Assembly: GCF_031085175.1 (NCBI RefSeq)
Contig: NZ_JAVHUY010000051.1
Location: forward strand, 1-64,000
DNA from: Phytohabitans maris
GTDB taxonomy: Bacteria; Actinomycetota; Actinomycetes; Mycobacteriales; Micromonosporaceae
Direction: 5' to 3'
Length of the DNA: 64,000 bases
The notes beneath the pieces were generated by a model that was not told where the DNA came from, did not search any database, and worked only from the letters and a program-made list of their open reading frames with translations. The translations under genes and the position numbers were made by a program. Below, piece by piece: positions 43,909-52,658 of this stretch (within the stretch, counting starts at the first letter, position 1; each line of letters begins with the position of its first letter).

Positions 43909-44916
43909 GTGACGAGCACCCAGCAAGCGGCCCCGGCACCCGCGGCTGCGCCGGGGCCCGCCCCCCGCACGCGGCGATCCCGCACCCGTTCCTCGCTCGG
44001 CCGGCTCGTGCTGTCCCGGCTGCGCGACGCGGTGATCGTCCAGTTCCTGGTGGTCGTGACGATCTTCGTCATCGGCTTCTACGTCGGCGACCCGGTCACC
44101 GCCTTCGCCCCACCGGACGCGACCGAGGAACAGCTGGCGCAGCTGCGCCACTCGCTCGGGCTGGACCAGCCGTTCTGGGTGCAGTTCGCCCGGTACCTGG
44201 AAAACCTCATCCAGCTCGACGTCGGCACCTCCGTCTGGCAGCAGCGGCCCGCCATGGACGCGGTCTGGGAGGTGATCGGCAACACGGTGCTGCTCGCCGT
44301 GCTCGGCGCCATCGCCGCCGCGATCTTCGGCGTCGTCGGGGGTGTCCTGGCCGGTACCCGGCCCGGCTCCCTCACCGACCGGGTCATCAACCTGATCGCC
44401 GTGGTGTCGCTGTCGGTGGCGAGCTTCTGGATCGGCCTGCTCCTGATCATCATCTTCGCGGTCCGGCTGGACCTCGTGCCGACCTCCGGCTTGTACGAGT
44501 GGCGCTCGCTGATCCTGCCGGTCGCCACGCTCGGGTTCATCCACGGCGGCCGGATCTGCCAGGTGACCCGCTCGGTGGTGCTCGACGAGATGTCCAAGCC
44601 GTACGTCCTGGTGGCTCGCAGCCGGGGACTGCCGTGGCGCCGGCTGGTCGCCAGGCACATCCTGCGCAACGTCGCGGCCACCGTGCTGACCACCGCCGGG
44701 TGGGAGTTCGCCCGGATGTTCGGCGGCTCGATCTACCCCATCGAGGTGGTTTTCGCCTGGCCGGGACTGGGGCCGCTGATGACCACCGCGGCACACCGGC
44801 ACGACTTCGCGATCGTGGAGGCCGCCGTCCTGATCACCGGAGCGCTGGTGATCCTGGTGAACCTCGTCGTCGACGTCGCCAGCCACCTGCTCGACCGTCG
44901 GCTTCGGCCGCAGTGA
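43909..44916 (+). CDS. Dpp/Opp-type ABC permease, DppB-like (operon E)
   Basis: A 335-residue permease with a Pro/Ala/Arg-rich cytoplasmic N-terminus of about 38 residues before the first membrane span (longer than usual). It has 'DATEEQLAQLRHSLGLDQPF', the EAA loop PYVLVARSRGLPWRRLVARH and 'IEVVFAWPGLGPLMTTAAHR'. Starts GTG 43909, 19 bases after the binding-protein stop; GGCGAGGGG precedes it. Confidence 0.9.
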   Translation: MTSTQQAAPAPAAAPGPAPRTRRSRTRSSLGRLVLSRLRDAVIVQFLVVVTIFVIGFYVGDPVTAFAPPDATEEQLAQLRHSLGLDQPFWVQFARYLENLIQLDVGTSVWQQRPAMDAVWEVIGNTVLLAVLGAIAAAIFGVVGGVLAGTRPGSLTDRVINLIAVVSLSVASFWIGLLLIIIFAVRLDLVPTSGLYEWRSLILPVATLGFIHGGRICQVTRSVVLDEMSKPYVLVARSRGLPWRRLVARHILRNVAATVLTTAGWEFARMFGGSIYPIEVVFAWPGLGPLMTTAAHRHDFAIVEAAVLITGALVILVNLVVDVASHLLDRRLRPQ

Positions 44917-44926
44917 GGCGGTAACC

Positions 44927-45808
44927 ATGGACCAGACCCCTGCCCCACCGGCGGATCCTGTACCGGCCCGCCGCACGCCCCGTCTCCGCCGCAACCCGCT
45001 GCGGGGACGCCTCTGGGTCCTCTGGGTGGCCGTGCTCGGCGTCATCGCGCTGTGGGCGGTTGCCGGCAACCTTCTCGCCCCGATGGACCCCTACGCCCAA
45101 CTGCCCGCGGTCCGGCTGCTCCCCCCGCTGGCCCGCACCGAGGCCGGGCTGCACCTGCTGGGCACCGACGCCCTGGGCCGCGACCTGTTCTCGCAGATCG
45201 TCGTCGCGTCCCGGCTCACCCTGCTCATCGGCACCTGCGCCACCCTCATCGGCCTCGCGGTCGGAGCGGTCGTCGGGATCTGCGCGGGCTACTTCGGCGG
45301 GTGGATCGACCGCGTCGCGATGCGGCTCACCGAGGCGCAGACCGCCATGCCGATGTTCCTGTTCGCCATCCTGCTCATGGCGGTCGCCGGCCCGTCGGTG
45401 GCGAACCTGATCGCCCTGCTACCCACGTTCATCTGGCCCACGGTCGCCCGGGTGATCCGCGCGGAGACCCTCCGCCTGCGCACGGAGCCCTTCGTGGTCG
45501 GCGCCATCGCGCTCGGCGCCAACAGGCGCCAGGTCGTGTTCAACCATCTGCTGCCCAACCTGACGCCCCGGCTGGCTGTCCTGTTCGTCATCGACGTGGG
45601 GCAGATCGTGCTTGCCGAGGCGGGCCTCAGCTTTCTCGGCGCCGGGGTGCAGGAACCGGACCTCACCTGGGGAGTGCTGATCGCCGAGGGACGGCCGTAC
45701 CTGGCCGTGGCGTGGTGGTTGACCGTCATGCCCGGGCTGGCCCTCGCCGCGGCGGTCCTGTCGGTGAGCATGCTCTCCCGCGAGATGGAACGGAGATCCC
45801 AGACGTGA
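44927..45808 (+). CDS. Dpp/Opp-type ABC permease, DppC-like (operon E)
   Basis: A 293-residue permease: 'LHLLGTDALGRDLFSQIVVA', 'YFGGWIDRVAMRLTEAQTAM', the EAA loop PFVVGAIALGANRRQVVFNH and 'AEAGLSFLGAGVQEPDLTWG'. ATG 44927 follows the DppB stop by 10 bases, with GAGGCGG between. The end overlaps the DppD start by 4 bases (GTGA). Confidence 0.92.
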   Translation: MDQTPAPPADPVPARRTPRLRRNPLRGRLWVLWVAVLGVIALWAVAGNLLAPMDPYAQLPAVRLLPPLARTEAGLHLLGTDALGRDLFSQIVVASRLTLLIGTCATLIGLAVGAVVGICAGYFGGWIDRVAMRLTEAQTAMPMFLFAILLMAVAGPSVANLIALLPTFIWPTVARVIRAETLRLRTEPFVVGAIALGANRRQVVFNHLLPNLTPRLAVLFVIDVGQIVLAEAGLSFLGAGVQEPDLTWGVLIAEGRPYLAVAWWLTVMPGLALAAAVLSVSMLSREMERRSQT

Positions 45809-46815
45809 CCTCCCCACGGCTACTCGAGGTGGACAACCTCACCGTCTGCTTCTCCACGTCCCGCGGTGAGGTGTACGGCACCGACGATGTGTCGTTCAGC
45901 CTCGACCACGGCGAGACGCTCGGCGTGGTCGGCGAGAGCGGCAGCGGCAAGTCGGTCACCGCCACCTCGCTGATCGGGGTGCATCCACCGCTGACCCGGG
46001 TCCGCACCACCGGCTCGGCCAAGCTGGAGGGGCGGGACCTGCTCACCATGTCGGAGCAGGAACTCCGGGCCGTCCGCGGCGCCGAGATCGGGTACGTCTT
46101 CCAGGACCCGCTGACCGCGCTGAACCCGTCGCTGACCGTCGGACACCACCTGGTGGAAACGATGCTGGTGCACACCGACATGAACCGATCGGCGGCCCGG
46201 CGGCGCGCGGCGGAGCTGCTCGACCTCGTCGGCATCCCCAACTCCGCCGGCGCGCTGGACAGCTACCCGGACCAGTTCAGCGGCGGCATGCGGCAGCGGG
46301 TCCTGGTCGCCCTGGCCATCTCCTGCCGGCCCAAGCTGCTGATCGCCGACGAAGCCACCACCGCACTCGACCCGACCGTGCAGAGCCAGATCCTGGCCCT
46401 GCTGCGGTCGCTCTGCCGGGAGCTCAGCATGGCCATGATCATGATCACCCATGATTTCGGGGTGATCGCCGCGACCTGCGACCGGGTTCAGGTGATGTAC
46501 GCCGGCCGCATCGTCGAACGCGGCCCCGTCGCCGACGTGCTGGCACATCCCGGACACCCGTACACCGCCGGCCTGCTCCGGCTGGCCCCGCGCTTCGAGC
46601 TCAACCACCACCACCGGCTGCACCCCATTCCCGGACGGGCACCCACGGTCATCCGGCCGCAGCCCGGCTGCCGGTTCGCCCCCCGATGCGAACTCGCCGA
46701 CGACCGCTGCGAGCGGGAGGTACCGCCGCTGTCGGCGGACGCGGCACACACCCACGCCTGCTGGCGCAGCTCGGCGGAGCTGGCCGCGTTCACCGAGGAC
46801 AGGACGGCAGAATGA
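45805..46815 (+). CDS. Dpp/Opp-type ABC importer ATPase, DppD-like (operon E)
   Basis: A 336-residue ATPase: Walker A GESGSGKSV, Q-loop 'YVFQDPLTALNP', signature FSGGMRQR, Walker B LLIADEATTALD, H-loop MITHDFGVI, and the C-terminal CRFAPRCELADDRC motif. GTG 45805 overlaps the DppC stop, and the end overlaps the DppF start (ATGA), so both ATPases are translated in step. Confidence 0.92.
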   Translation: MTSPRLLEVDNLTVCFSTSRGEVYGTDDVSFSLDHGETLGVVGESGSGKSVTATSLIGVHPPLTRVRTTGSAKLEGRDLLTMSEQELRAVRGAEIGYVFQDPLTALNPSLTVGHHLVETMLVHTDMNRSAARRRAAELLDLVGIPNSAGALDSYPDQFSGGMRQRVLVALAISCRPKLLIADEATTALDPTVQSQILALLRSLCRELSMAMIMITHDFGVIAATCDRVQVMYAGRIVERGPVADVLAHPGHPYTAGLLRLAPRFELNHHHRLHPIPGRAPTVIRPQPGCRFAPRCELADDRCEREVPPLSADAAHTHACWRSSAELAAFTEDRTAE

Positions 46816-47930
46816 CCCGGACCACGCACCAACCGACCGACCAGGAGCCGGCCGGCCTCGACAACCGCGCCGCCCGGCCCGCCGGCCGCCGCCCGGCTCC
46901 CACCCGCAAGCGCCAGGACCGTCCCGATCCGGTCCTACGGGTACGCGACCTCGTGGTCCGGCATAGCGCCAGCACCGGCGCCGAGTTGACCGCCGTCGAC
47001 GGCATCGACCTGGAGGTACGCGCCGGTGAGACGCTCGGCCTGGTCGGCGAGAGCGGATGCGGCAAGTCGAGCCTGGCCAACGCCGTCCTGCGGCTGATCC
47101 CCACAGCCGGCGGCAGCATCTGCTTCGACGGCACCGAACTAGTCGGCCGGTCACCCGCGCAGATGCGCGACATCCGCCGGGACCTCCAGGTGGTCTTCCA
47201 GGACCCCCGCAGCTCGCTGGACCCCCGGATGCGCCTCGGCGCCATCGTCACCGAGGCGCTGCGCCTGCACGGCCTGAACAACCGACGAGAACGCCGGAGG
47301 ATCGCCCTGCAACGCCTCGCCGAGGTGGGGATCGACCCGGCACTGGCCCACCGCCGGCCGGCCCAGCTCTCCGGCGGCCAGCAGCAACGGGTGGCGCTGG
47401 CCCGGGCCCTGGTCACCCAGCCCCGCCTCGTCGTCCTCGACGAACCGGTGTCCGCGCTGGACGTCTCGGTGCAGGCCCAGGTGATCAACCTGCTCCAGGA
47501 CATGCAGCGGACGTACGGCACCGCGTACCTGTTCATCGCACACAACCTGGCCGTGGTCCGGCATCTCAGCCACCGGGTGGCGGTGATGTACCTCGGCAAG
47601 ATCGTCGAGCAGGCACCCGCGCACAACCTCTTCAGACGGCCGGTCCACCCGTACACCAAGGCCCTGATCGCCTCCGTGCTGCCCCCGAGACCGGACGCGC
47701 GAGCCCGGTTGGAGGCGGTACGCCGGCTCGCCCCCGGAGAGGTACCGAGCCTGGCCGCCGTGCCAAGCGGCTGCCGCTACCACACCCGCTGCCCGTTCGC
47801 CGACACCACCTGCAAAGCGGTCGAGCCGACGCTCGTCCGGATCGAGGGCGACCACGCCGGCGGCCACCGGGTCGCCTGCCACCACTGGGAGCGGGTCCAG
47901 GCCGCCGCGCCGCAGGTGCAGGCCAGGTAA
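46812..47930 (+). CDS. Dpp/Opp-type ABC importer ATPase, DppF-like (operon E)
   Basis: A 372-residue ATPase: an unusual hydrophilic N-terminal extension of about 40 residues, then Walker A GESGCGKSS, Q-loop 'VVFQDPRSSLDP', signature LSGGQQQR, Walker B LVVLDEPVSALD, H-loop FIAHNLAVV (Asn in place of the usual Asp after His), and the C-terminal CRYHTRCPFADTTC. Complete and in operon order. Confidence 0.92.
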   Translation: MTRTTHQPTDQEPAGLDNRAARPAGRRPAPTRKRQDRPDPVLRVRDLVVRHSASTGAELTAVDGIDLEVRAGETLGLVGESGCGKSSLANAVLRLIPTAGGSICFDGTELVGRSPAQMRDIRRDLQVVFQDPRSSLDPRMRLGAIVTEALRLHGLNNRRERRRIALQRLAEVGIDPALAHRRPAQLSGGQQQRVALARALVTQPRLVVLDEPVSALDVSVQAQVINLLQDMQRTYGTAYLFIAHNLAVVRHLSHRVAVMYLGKIVEQAPAHNLFRRPVHPYTKALIASVLPPRPDARARLEAVRRLAPGEVPSLAAVPSGCRYHTRCPFADTTCKAVEPTLVRIEGDHAGGHRVACHHWERVQAAAPQVQAR

Positions 47931-47945
47931 CCGGAGGAAGCCGCG

Positions 47946-48338
47946 ATGACCGAGCGATACCGCCGCGAGGCGGTCCAGACCACCGACGCCCCCACCCCCA
48001 CCGGACCCTTCAACCAGGCAATCCGGATCGGGCCACTGATCTTCACCGCCGGCCAGGCCGGCCGCGACCGGGACACCGGCACCATGGGCGACCTCGCCGA
48101 ACAGACCGAGTGGGCGCTACGCAACCTCGACGGCATCCTCCGGGCGGCCGGTTCCACCCTCACGCAGGCCGTCAAGCTCACCATCTACCTGCGCGACGAC
48201 CAGGACACGGCGGCGTTGAACGAGGTCTACCGCCACTGGTTCAGCGACCCCCTGCCCGCCCGCAGCCTGGTCCAGGTCAGCCGGCTGAAAGGACCAGAGA
48301 TGCTGGTCGAGATCGAGGCGGTCGCCGTAACGACCTGA
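47946..48338 (+). CDS. RidA/YjgF-family deaminase
   Basis: A 130-residue RidA protein: 'TGPFNQAIRIGPLIFTAGQA' near the N-terminus, 'NLDGILRAAGSTLTQAVKLT', and the active-site Arg in LPARSLVQVSRLKGPEMLVE then 'IEAVAV'. RidA enzymes hydrolyse reactive enamines/imines to ketones and ammonia. Its place in this operon suggests that an enamine or 2-amino acid intermediate arises in the pathway. RBS GGAGG 9 bases before ATG 47946. Last gene of the plus-strand operon. Confidence 0.9.
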   Translation: MTERYRREAVQTTDAPTPTGPFNQAIRIGPLIFTAGQAGRDRDTGTMGDLAEQTEWALRNLDGILRAAGSTLTQAVKLTIYLRDDQDTAALNEVYRHWFSDPLPARSLVQVSRLKGPEMLVEIEAVAVTT

Positions 48339-48360
48339 CATGGACCGCCGCTCAGCGGAT

Positions 48361-49085
48361 CTCGCTTGCCAACCGCCATCGGCCGGCCCCCAGGTCGCCG
48401 CCGCCACCATCGGCGGATGGGCCACCACAGCCGCCGTCGCCCTACTGTTCTACCTCTACGGCGCCCGGATCTCACCACGCGAAGCCCGGGCCGGCGCCTC
48501 GCACTGGCGGCTGCACCTCGCCGTACTGCTGACCACCATCGCGCTCTTTCCAGCGTTCGGGTTGCTGCTTGCGCTACTGCCCTCGACGGTGCTCGATCCC
48601 CAGCTCCAGCACGGCCTGCTGGTCCTCTGCGCCGCGCCATCCACCGTGCAGAGCGCGATCGCGCTCACCTCGATCGCCGGCGGCAACGTACCGGCCGCCA
48701 TCTTCAGCGCCTCGTTCTCCAGCGTCGCCGGCATCGTGCTGACCCCGCTGCTGGTCAGCGCGACGATGAACGGTGTCGGCGACGCCCGCCTCAACCGCCA
48801 CGGCATTCGCCGACATCGCGGTACGGCTCCTGCTGCCGTTCCTCGCCGGCCAACTGCTACAGCCAAGGCTCGGCGAGCGGCTCGACCAAGAGCGCGGCCG
48901 CCGGCCTGCCCATGGCCACCGTCCTGTTCTCCGGCACCATCGCCAGCCTCCTCGTCCTGCCGCTCATCATCTTCCACCAACTCCAACTCGTCACCGGCAC
49001 CATCCTCGCCCGCCACTGGGCGAGCAAACACCAAGCAAGACCCGGTGACGACCCCAGACCAGAAGCACAGCCGTCACCCGCATAG
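48361..49085 (+). pseudogene. Bile acid:sodium symporter (BASS) family transporter remnant
   Basis: Frame 1 encodes 'ATTAAVALLFYLYGARISPR', 'HWRLHLAVLLTTIALFPAFG', 'LLVLCAAPSTVQSAIALTSI' and 'GGNVPAAIFSASFSSVAGIV'. Frame 2 continues with FADIAVRLLLPFLAGQLLQP, and frame 3 ends with STKSAAAGLPMATVLFSGTI and 'LVLPLIIFHQLQLVTGTILA'. The first span is missing, there are two frame changes (near 48800 and 48890), and about 90 residues of the middle are deleted. It begins 1-20 bases after ridA, so it may once have belonged to that operon. Confidence 0.8.
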
Positions 49086-49349
49086 CGGCCGGCTCGAGAA
49101 CCCGGCGAGAAAGCGTCGGCCACGATGGTGCGTCCCGTCCGCCGTCCAAAGAGGACGAGTTCGTGGCACGCACCGGGCAGGAACGAGCGTCGACATGGCT
49201 ACGTCGCCTGGACCCGCTCAACCGGATCGTCGAAGCGGATGGTGGACGATGAGGCCGACGGCTAACAGCGGCTCGCCGCCGTGCTCGGCCGCGCCCACCT
49301 GGTCGGCGATGAGAAAGGCCGCCGGTCTACGACCTGCAGGAGGCGGCCC
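49086..49349. other. No convincing gene
   Basis: A short frame about 49147-49250 reads EFVARTGQERASTWLRRLDP then 'LNRIVEADGG' and stops. It looks like a fragment of a real protein but I do not recognise it. The rest is open only in shadow frames. Confidence 0.35.
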
Positions 49350-49620
49350 GCCTACCACGCCGAACTCGACCGCCTGATCGCGCTGTTCGGCGCCGACAGC
49401 GTCGCGGTGGAGTTGGTCGACCACAGCGACCCGGGCGACCGGGATCGTAACGACGCGCTCGCCGACCTCGCGGCCACCGCGCGGGTACGGTGTGGTGACG
49501 GACAGCGTGCACCGCCACGCTCCGCGGCGGCGGAGGTTGGCGACCGTCGTGGCCGCCATGCGGGCCCGTTCCAGCCTCGACGACCTGGACCCGTACTACT
49601 GGTACTGCCGGGCGGGAGGC
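49350..49620 (+). pseudogene. Error-prone DNA polymerase (DnaE2) PHP-domain remnant
   Basis: ELDRLIALFGADSVAVELVD, then 'HSDPGDRDRNDALADLAATA', then after a frame change near 49482 'YGVVTDSVHRHAPRRRRLAT' and VVAAMRARSSLDDLD match the DnaE2/DnaE PHP region ('VEL.DHG.P.D..RN.AL..LA...', 'HYATP.RR.LA.ALAA.RARRSLD'). Only about 90 residues of a roughly 1,100-residue protein survive. Confidence 0.7.
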
Positions 49621-51837
49621 TCATTCGTCCGGTTCGACGAACCGGTAGCGGTGACGCCGGTTGATCAGGACGATCGTGACCACCGCGGCCGATCCGATCA
49701 CGACGAGGCCGGCGGCCGTGCCGAGCATTGGTGTCAGGACCGCACCGGACACTGGCAGGACGGTCCAGATCTTCGTGGCGGTGGCCGTCGCCTCACCGGG
49801 TCCGCACAGCCGGTCCCCGTTTTCGTCCTGGCAGACGGTGATGGTGTCGGTGCCGGCGTTCCTGCCCCGGTAGGTGAAGGTGGCCGTCCCGGACTCGTCG
49901 GTCCTCGCCCGGCCCGCGACCGTGCTCTCGCCGCCGGCCGTGTTGGCGCCGCCGGCGGCGAAGATGACGTTGGCCTGGGACACCGGATCGCCCGCCTCGG
50001 TGGTCAGCGTCGCGGTCACGGTGTGGTCGTCCCCGACCATGTTCGTCGCGGTCGGTGGGGTCAGCTCCAGCGTGGTGGCCACCCAGGTTTTGGTGGCGGT
50101 GACGGTCTGCTCGCCCGGATCGCACTGGCCGTTTCCGGTCGCGTCGAAGCATGCGGTGATCGTGTCGGTGCCCGGCTCGGTGCCCGTGTAGGCGAGCTCC
50201 GCCTCGCCGCTGTCCGCGGTGAGTGCCTCACCGTCCCTCGGGTTGGCACCCGTCACGACGAACACGATCTCGCCGTTCTGGACCCGTGTCGGCCCACCGT
50301 TTCCGGTGAGGGTGGCGATCTCCGTATGGTTGACACCGACGGGGTTGGTGTCGTCGAGCGGGGTGATGGTCAGCCCGGGGCCGGCCATGACCCAGGTCTT
50401 GGTCGCCGTGTCGCGCACCTCGCCGGCGTCGCACAGGGTGTTGCCGTTCGCGTCGAAGCAGGCGATGATCTCGTCGGCCCCGACACCGTTGCCGGTGTAC
50501 GTGAAGGCGGCCTCGCCCGCGGCGTCGGTGTCGACAGCCGTGGGTTGGATGTCCGCGTTCGCCCCCGCGACGGTGAACACGATCGAGCCGTCCTCGATCG
50601 GGTCCCCGGCGCCGTCGACAACACTCGCGATCACGGTGTGCGTCTGACCCACCACGTTGGTCGCGTCCGGCGGCGTGAGGGTGAGCTCGGGCGGCGCCGT
50701 CTCCCAGGTCTTGAGCACCGTCGAGACGGGTTCGTCCGGCGGGTCGCAGCCCCCATTTCCGTTGACATCGAAGCAGGCCGTGATCGAGTCCTGCCCGACG
50801 TTGCCGCCGGTGTAGGTGAAGGTCGCTTCGCCGCCGGCACCGGTGGTCACCGTGCCGGTCGTGGGATTCGCGCCCGCCACGGTGAAGATGACGTTGCCGC
50901 CGTCGACGGGAGCACCGGTGTCGGCGTCGGCGAGCGTCGCGGTGACCGTGTGCGCGTCGCCGGGCGGGTTAACCGCGAACGGCGGGGTCAGCCCAAGGTT
51001 GAACGACCGCACTACCGATCCTTCGGGACAGTCTTCGGGCGTGGCAGCGAAGGTCAGCGCGAGGTTGTCCACGAACGCGGCCGAGTCGTAGACGGTGTCT
51101 CCCTGGTCGAAGATTGACAGGAACAGCGAATGGGGGCCGGGACTGACCAGCGTGCCGGCGGTGAGCAGTGGCGTGGCCCCGTCGTACGCGGTGTCCGCGG
51201 CGAACTGTGGCTGCATCGTGGTCGCGCCCGTCGTGTTGATCGTGACCGGCGCCCCGGTGGGGTCGAACGCGAAGTTGTTCGGCGCGCTGATGGTGCTGCC
51301 GGACGTGGTCCAGGTCGAGCTGTCCAACTCAGCTATGAAGGCGTCGTTGTACGGCGAGCCGACGTACTCCGGAAACTCGTCCGAGAGGAACTTGAAGTCG
51401 AAGTGGACGCAGTTGAGCACGGTCGGCACGACGAAGTCGATGCGCAGGACGGTGACGTCGAAGTCCGTATCACCGCGCACGTTGGGGCCCTGATCGTCCA
51501 CGCTGGCGAAGTTGCCCTGCGGAGGCTGTCCGGCCAGGTTCGCGTCACCGGTGGTGAGGATGGCATAGGTGTCGCCGTCGGTCGGAAACCCGGCCAGGGG
51601 TGAATCACCGATGGCGTGCGGCATACCGATCGGCGGGACCGTGACGAAGGCGGCCCCGGTCGGTGTCACGCCCGGCGACACGATGGCCTCGGTCAGCACC
51701 ACCGGGTCCGCCGTGGTAATCACCGCAGCCGCTGCCGGCATCGCGGTCGCGATCACGATGCCCACCGCCGCCCCGGCCGCGGCGAGCACCCGCACCCGGC
51801 GGCGCCCCCACGTGCCTGCTGCGAGACGAACGCCCAT
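49621..51837 (-). CDS. Cell-surface protein: choice-of-anchor L domain, four Ig-like repeats, sortase-like anchor
   Basis: A 738-residue exported protein. Signal peptide (hydrophobic VRVLAAAGAAVGIVIATAMP, cut after AAAA near residue 35). A choice-of-anchor-L domain follows ('FDFKFLSDEFPEYVGSPYND', 'GPHSLFLSIFDQGDTVYDSA'), then four Big_1-like repeats of about 100 residues. Each ends in a loop such as CFDVNGNGGCDP, CFDANGNTLCDA, CFDATGNGQCDP or CQDENGDRLCGP, which pairs two Cys around a Ca-type Asp/Asn loop. The end is LPVSG, a membrane span and a short basic/mixed tail, a variant LPXTG sortase signal. ATG 51837 starts the signal peptide; the open frame upstream is an IS3 remnant. Confidence 0.85.
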   Translation of the reverse strand: MGVRLAAGTWGRRRVRVLAAAGAAVGIVIATAMPAAAAVITTADPVVLTEAIVSPGVTPTGAAFVTVPPIGMPHAIGDSPLAGFPTDGDTYAILTTGDANLAGQPPQGNFASVDDQGPNVRGDTDFDVTVLRIDFVVPTVLNCVHFDFKFLSDEFPEYVGSPYNDAFIAELDSSTWTTSGSTISAPNNFAFDPTGAPVTINTTGATTMQPQFAADTAYDGATPLLTAGTLVSPGPHSLFLSIFDQGDTVYDSAAFVDNLALTFAATPEDCPEGSVVRSFNLGLTPPFAVNPPGDAHTVTATLADADTGAPVDGGNVIFTVAGANPTTGTVTTGAGGEATFTYTGGNVGQDSITACFDVNGNGGCDPPDEPVSTVLKTWETAPPELTLTPPDATNVVGQTHTVIASVVDGAGDPIEDGSIVFTVAGANADIQPTAVDTDAAGEAAFTYTGNGVGADEIIACFDANGNTLCDAGEVRDTATKTWVMAGPGLTITPLDDTNPVGVNHTEIATLTGNGGPTRVQNGEIVFVVTGANPRDGEALTADSGEAELAYTGTEPGTDTITACFDATGNGQCDPGEQTVTATKTWVATTLELTPPTATNMVGDDHTVTATLTTEAGDPVSQANVIFAAGGANTAGGESTVAGRARTDESGTATFTYRGRNAGTDTITVCQDENGDRLCGPGEATATATKIWTVLPVSGAVLTPMLGTAAGLVVIGSAAVVTIVLINRRHRYRFVEPDE

Positions 51838-51884
51838 GCACGGCCAAACGATGCATCGCGCGCAGTGGTTACGACAGCAGGCAA

Positions 51885-52070
51885 CGTTCTCGCCCTCGTC
51901 GCGGGTACGCCACGATCTCCGGTAGACCCGCTCGGTCTTGAACGTGGACCAGAAGTTCTCCACCAACACGCTGTCGTACTGTCCCCTGTGGACTCATCGA
52001 GGCGAGGATTCCGTTGTCGGACAGGCGAATGCTGAACCGAAACGGCGTGTGTTCGATCCCCTGTCGGCGA
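51885..52070 (-). mobile_element. IS3-family transposase (OrfB) remnant
   Basis: The minus strand reads HTPFRFSIRLSDNGILASMS and then, in the next frame, SVLVENFWSTFKTERVYRRS followed by 'WRTRDE'. This matches the catalytic C-terminal part of IS3 OrfB ('L...GI.ASMS..G...DN...E.F...LKTE..YR..W.TR.EA'). Frameshifts and lack of the 'GWYNPRRLHS' end show that it is dead. It is fused in frame to the sequence before the surface-protein signal peptide. Confidence 0.75.
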
Positions 52071-52254
52071 GGTGCCGTTGGTGAGGCCCCCTTTCCGTCG
52101 GCCTCTTCCCGAACCGTGCTGGCCGCTTTCGCGACACACGGCCTTTGCCAGCGGACATGAGAACTGGCTCTTGGCGATGATCTTGTGATGGGCTGTCGCG
52201 GCGGCGCCTTGTCCTTTGTGGACTGTGATAGCTGATCGCGGTGCGATCTTGCCG

Positions 52255-52385
52255 GTCTTGCTGTTCTGCTGCCGCACCTGGGGGATGCGGGTCGGCCGGG
52301 ACACCCTGTTGGGACTGCTGCGCCGGCTGCCCGAGCCGGACGTCGGGCAGGTCACCGTGCTTGGGGTCGACTTATCCCGATCCTG
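52255..52385 (+). mobile_element. ISL3-family transposase remnant
   Basis: MRVGRDTLLGLLRRLPEPDV then 'GQVTVLGVD' matches the linker before the catalytic Asp of ISL3 transposases ('V...TLL.L.R.LP.P....V..LGVDDFA'). The match ends at 'VDLSR' where 'VDDFA' should follow. Less than 45 residues remain and no terminal repeats were identified. Confidence 0.6.
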
Positions 52386-52475
52386 TGGTTATCCCGATGC
52401 TGTTCTGGGTGGTCTGTGGAGTTGATGGTGGCGCCCTGGTTCAGGGGATCCAAAGCGCCACCGTTGGCGGGACAA

Positions 52476-52620
52476 TCACAGGCTTTCCAGGAAGGCGAGC
52501 AGTGTAGGTGGGGCGGTAGCGGCCCGGTTTGATGGATGGTGGTGTGGTGCGTGCGAGAGCTCGTTCTTTGATGGTCATGTCGGCGTGGAGGTAGAGCTGG
52601 GTTGAGCTGGTCATGTGCCT
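52476..52620 (-). mobile_element. Tyrosine recombinase/integrase C-terminal remnant
   Basis: The minus strand encodes TSSTQLYLHADMTIKERALA then 'RTTPPSIKPGRYRPT' and, after a frame change, 'TLLAFLESL' with stop 52476-52478. This is the very end of a XerC/D-like integrase family found in actinobacteria, with the nucleophile Tyr in STQLYLHAD. Only about 45 residues are left. Confidence 0.65.
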
Positions 52621-52658
52621 GGGGCCGCCTACGGGGAGCAGAGCGGATTTTTTAGTGG

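Noticed and set aside
51838-51969. N-terminal extension of the surface protein to 51969
   Set aside because: The added residues (NFWSTFKTERVYRRSWRTRD) are an IS3 transposase remnant; the real signal peptide starts at 51837.
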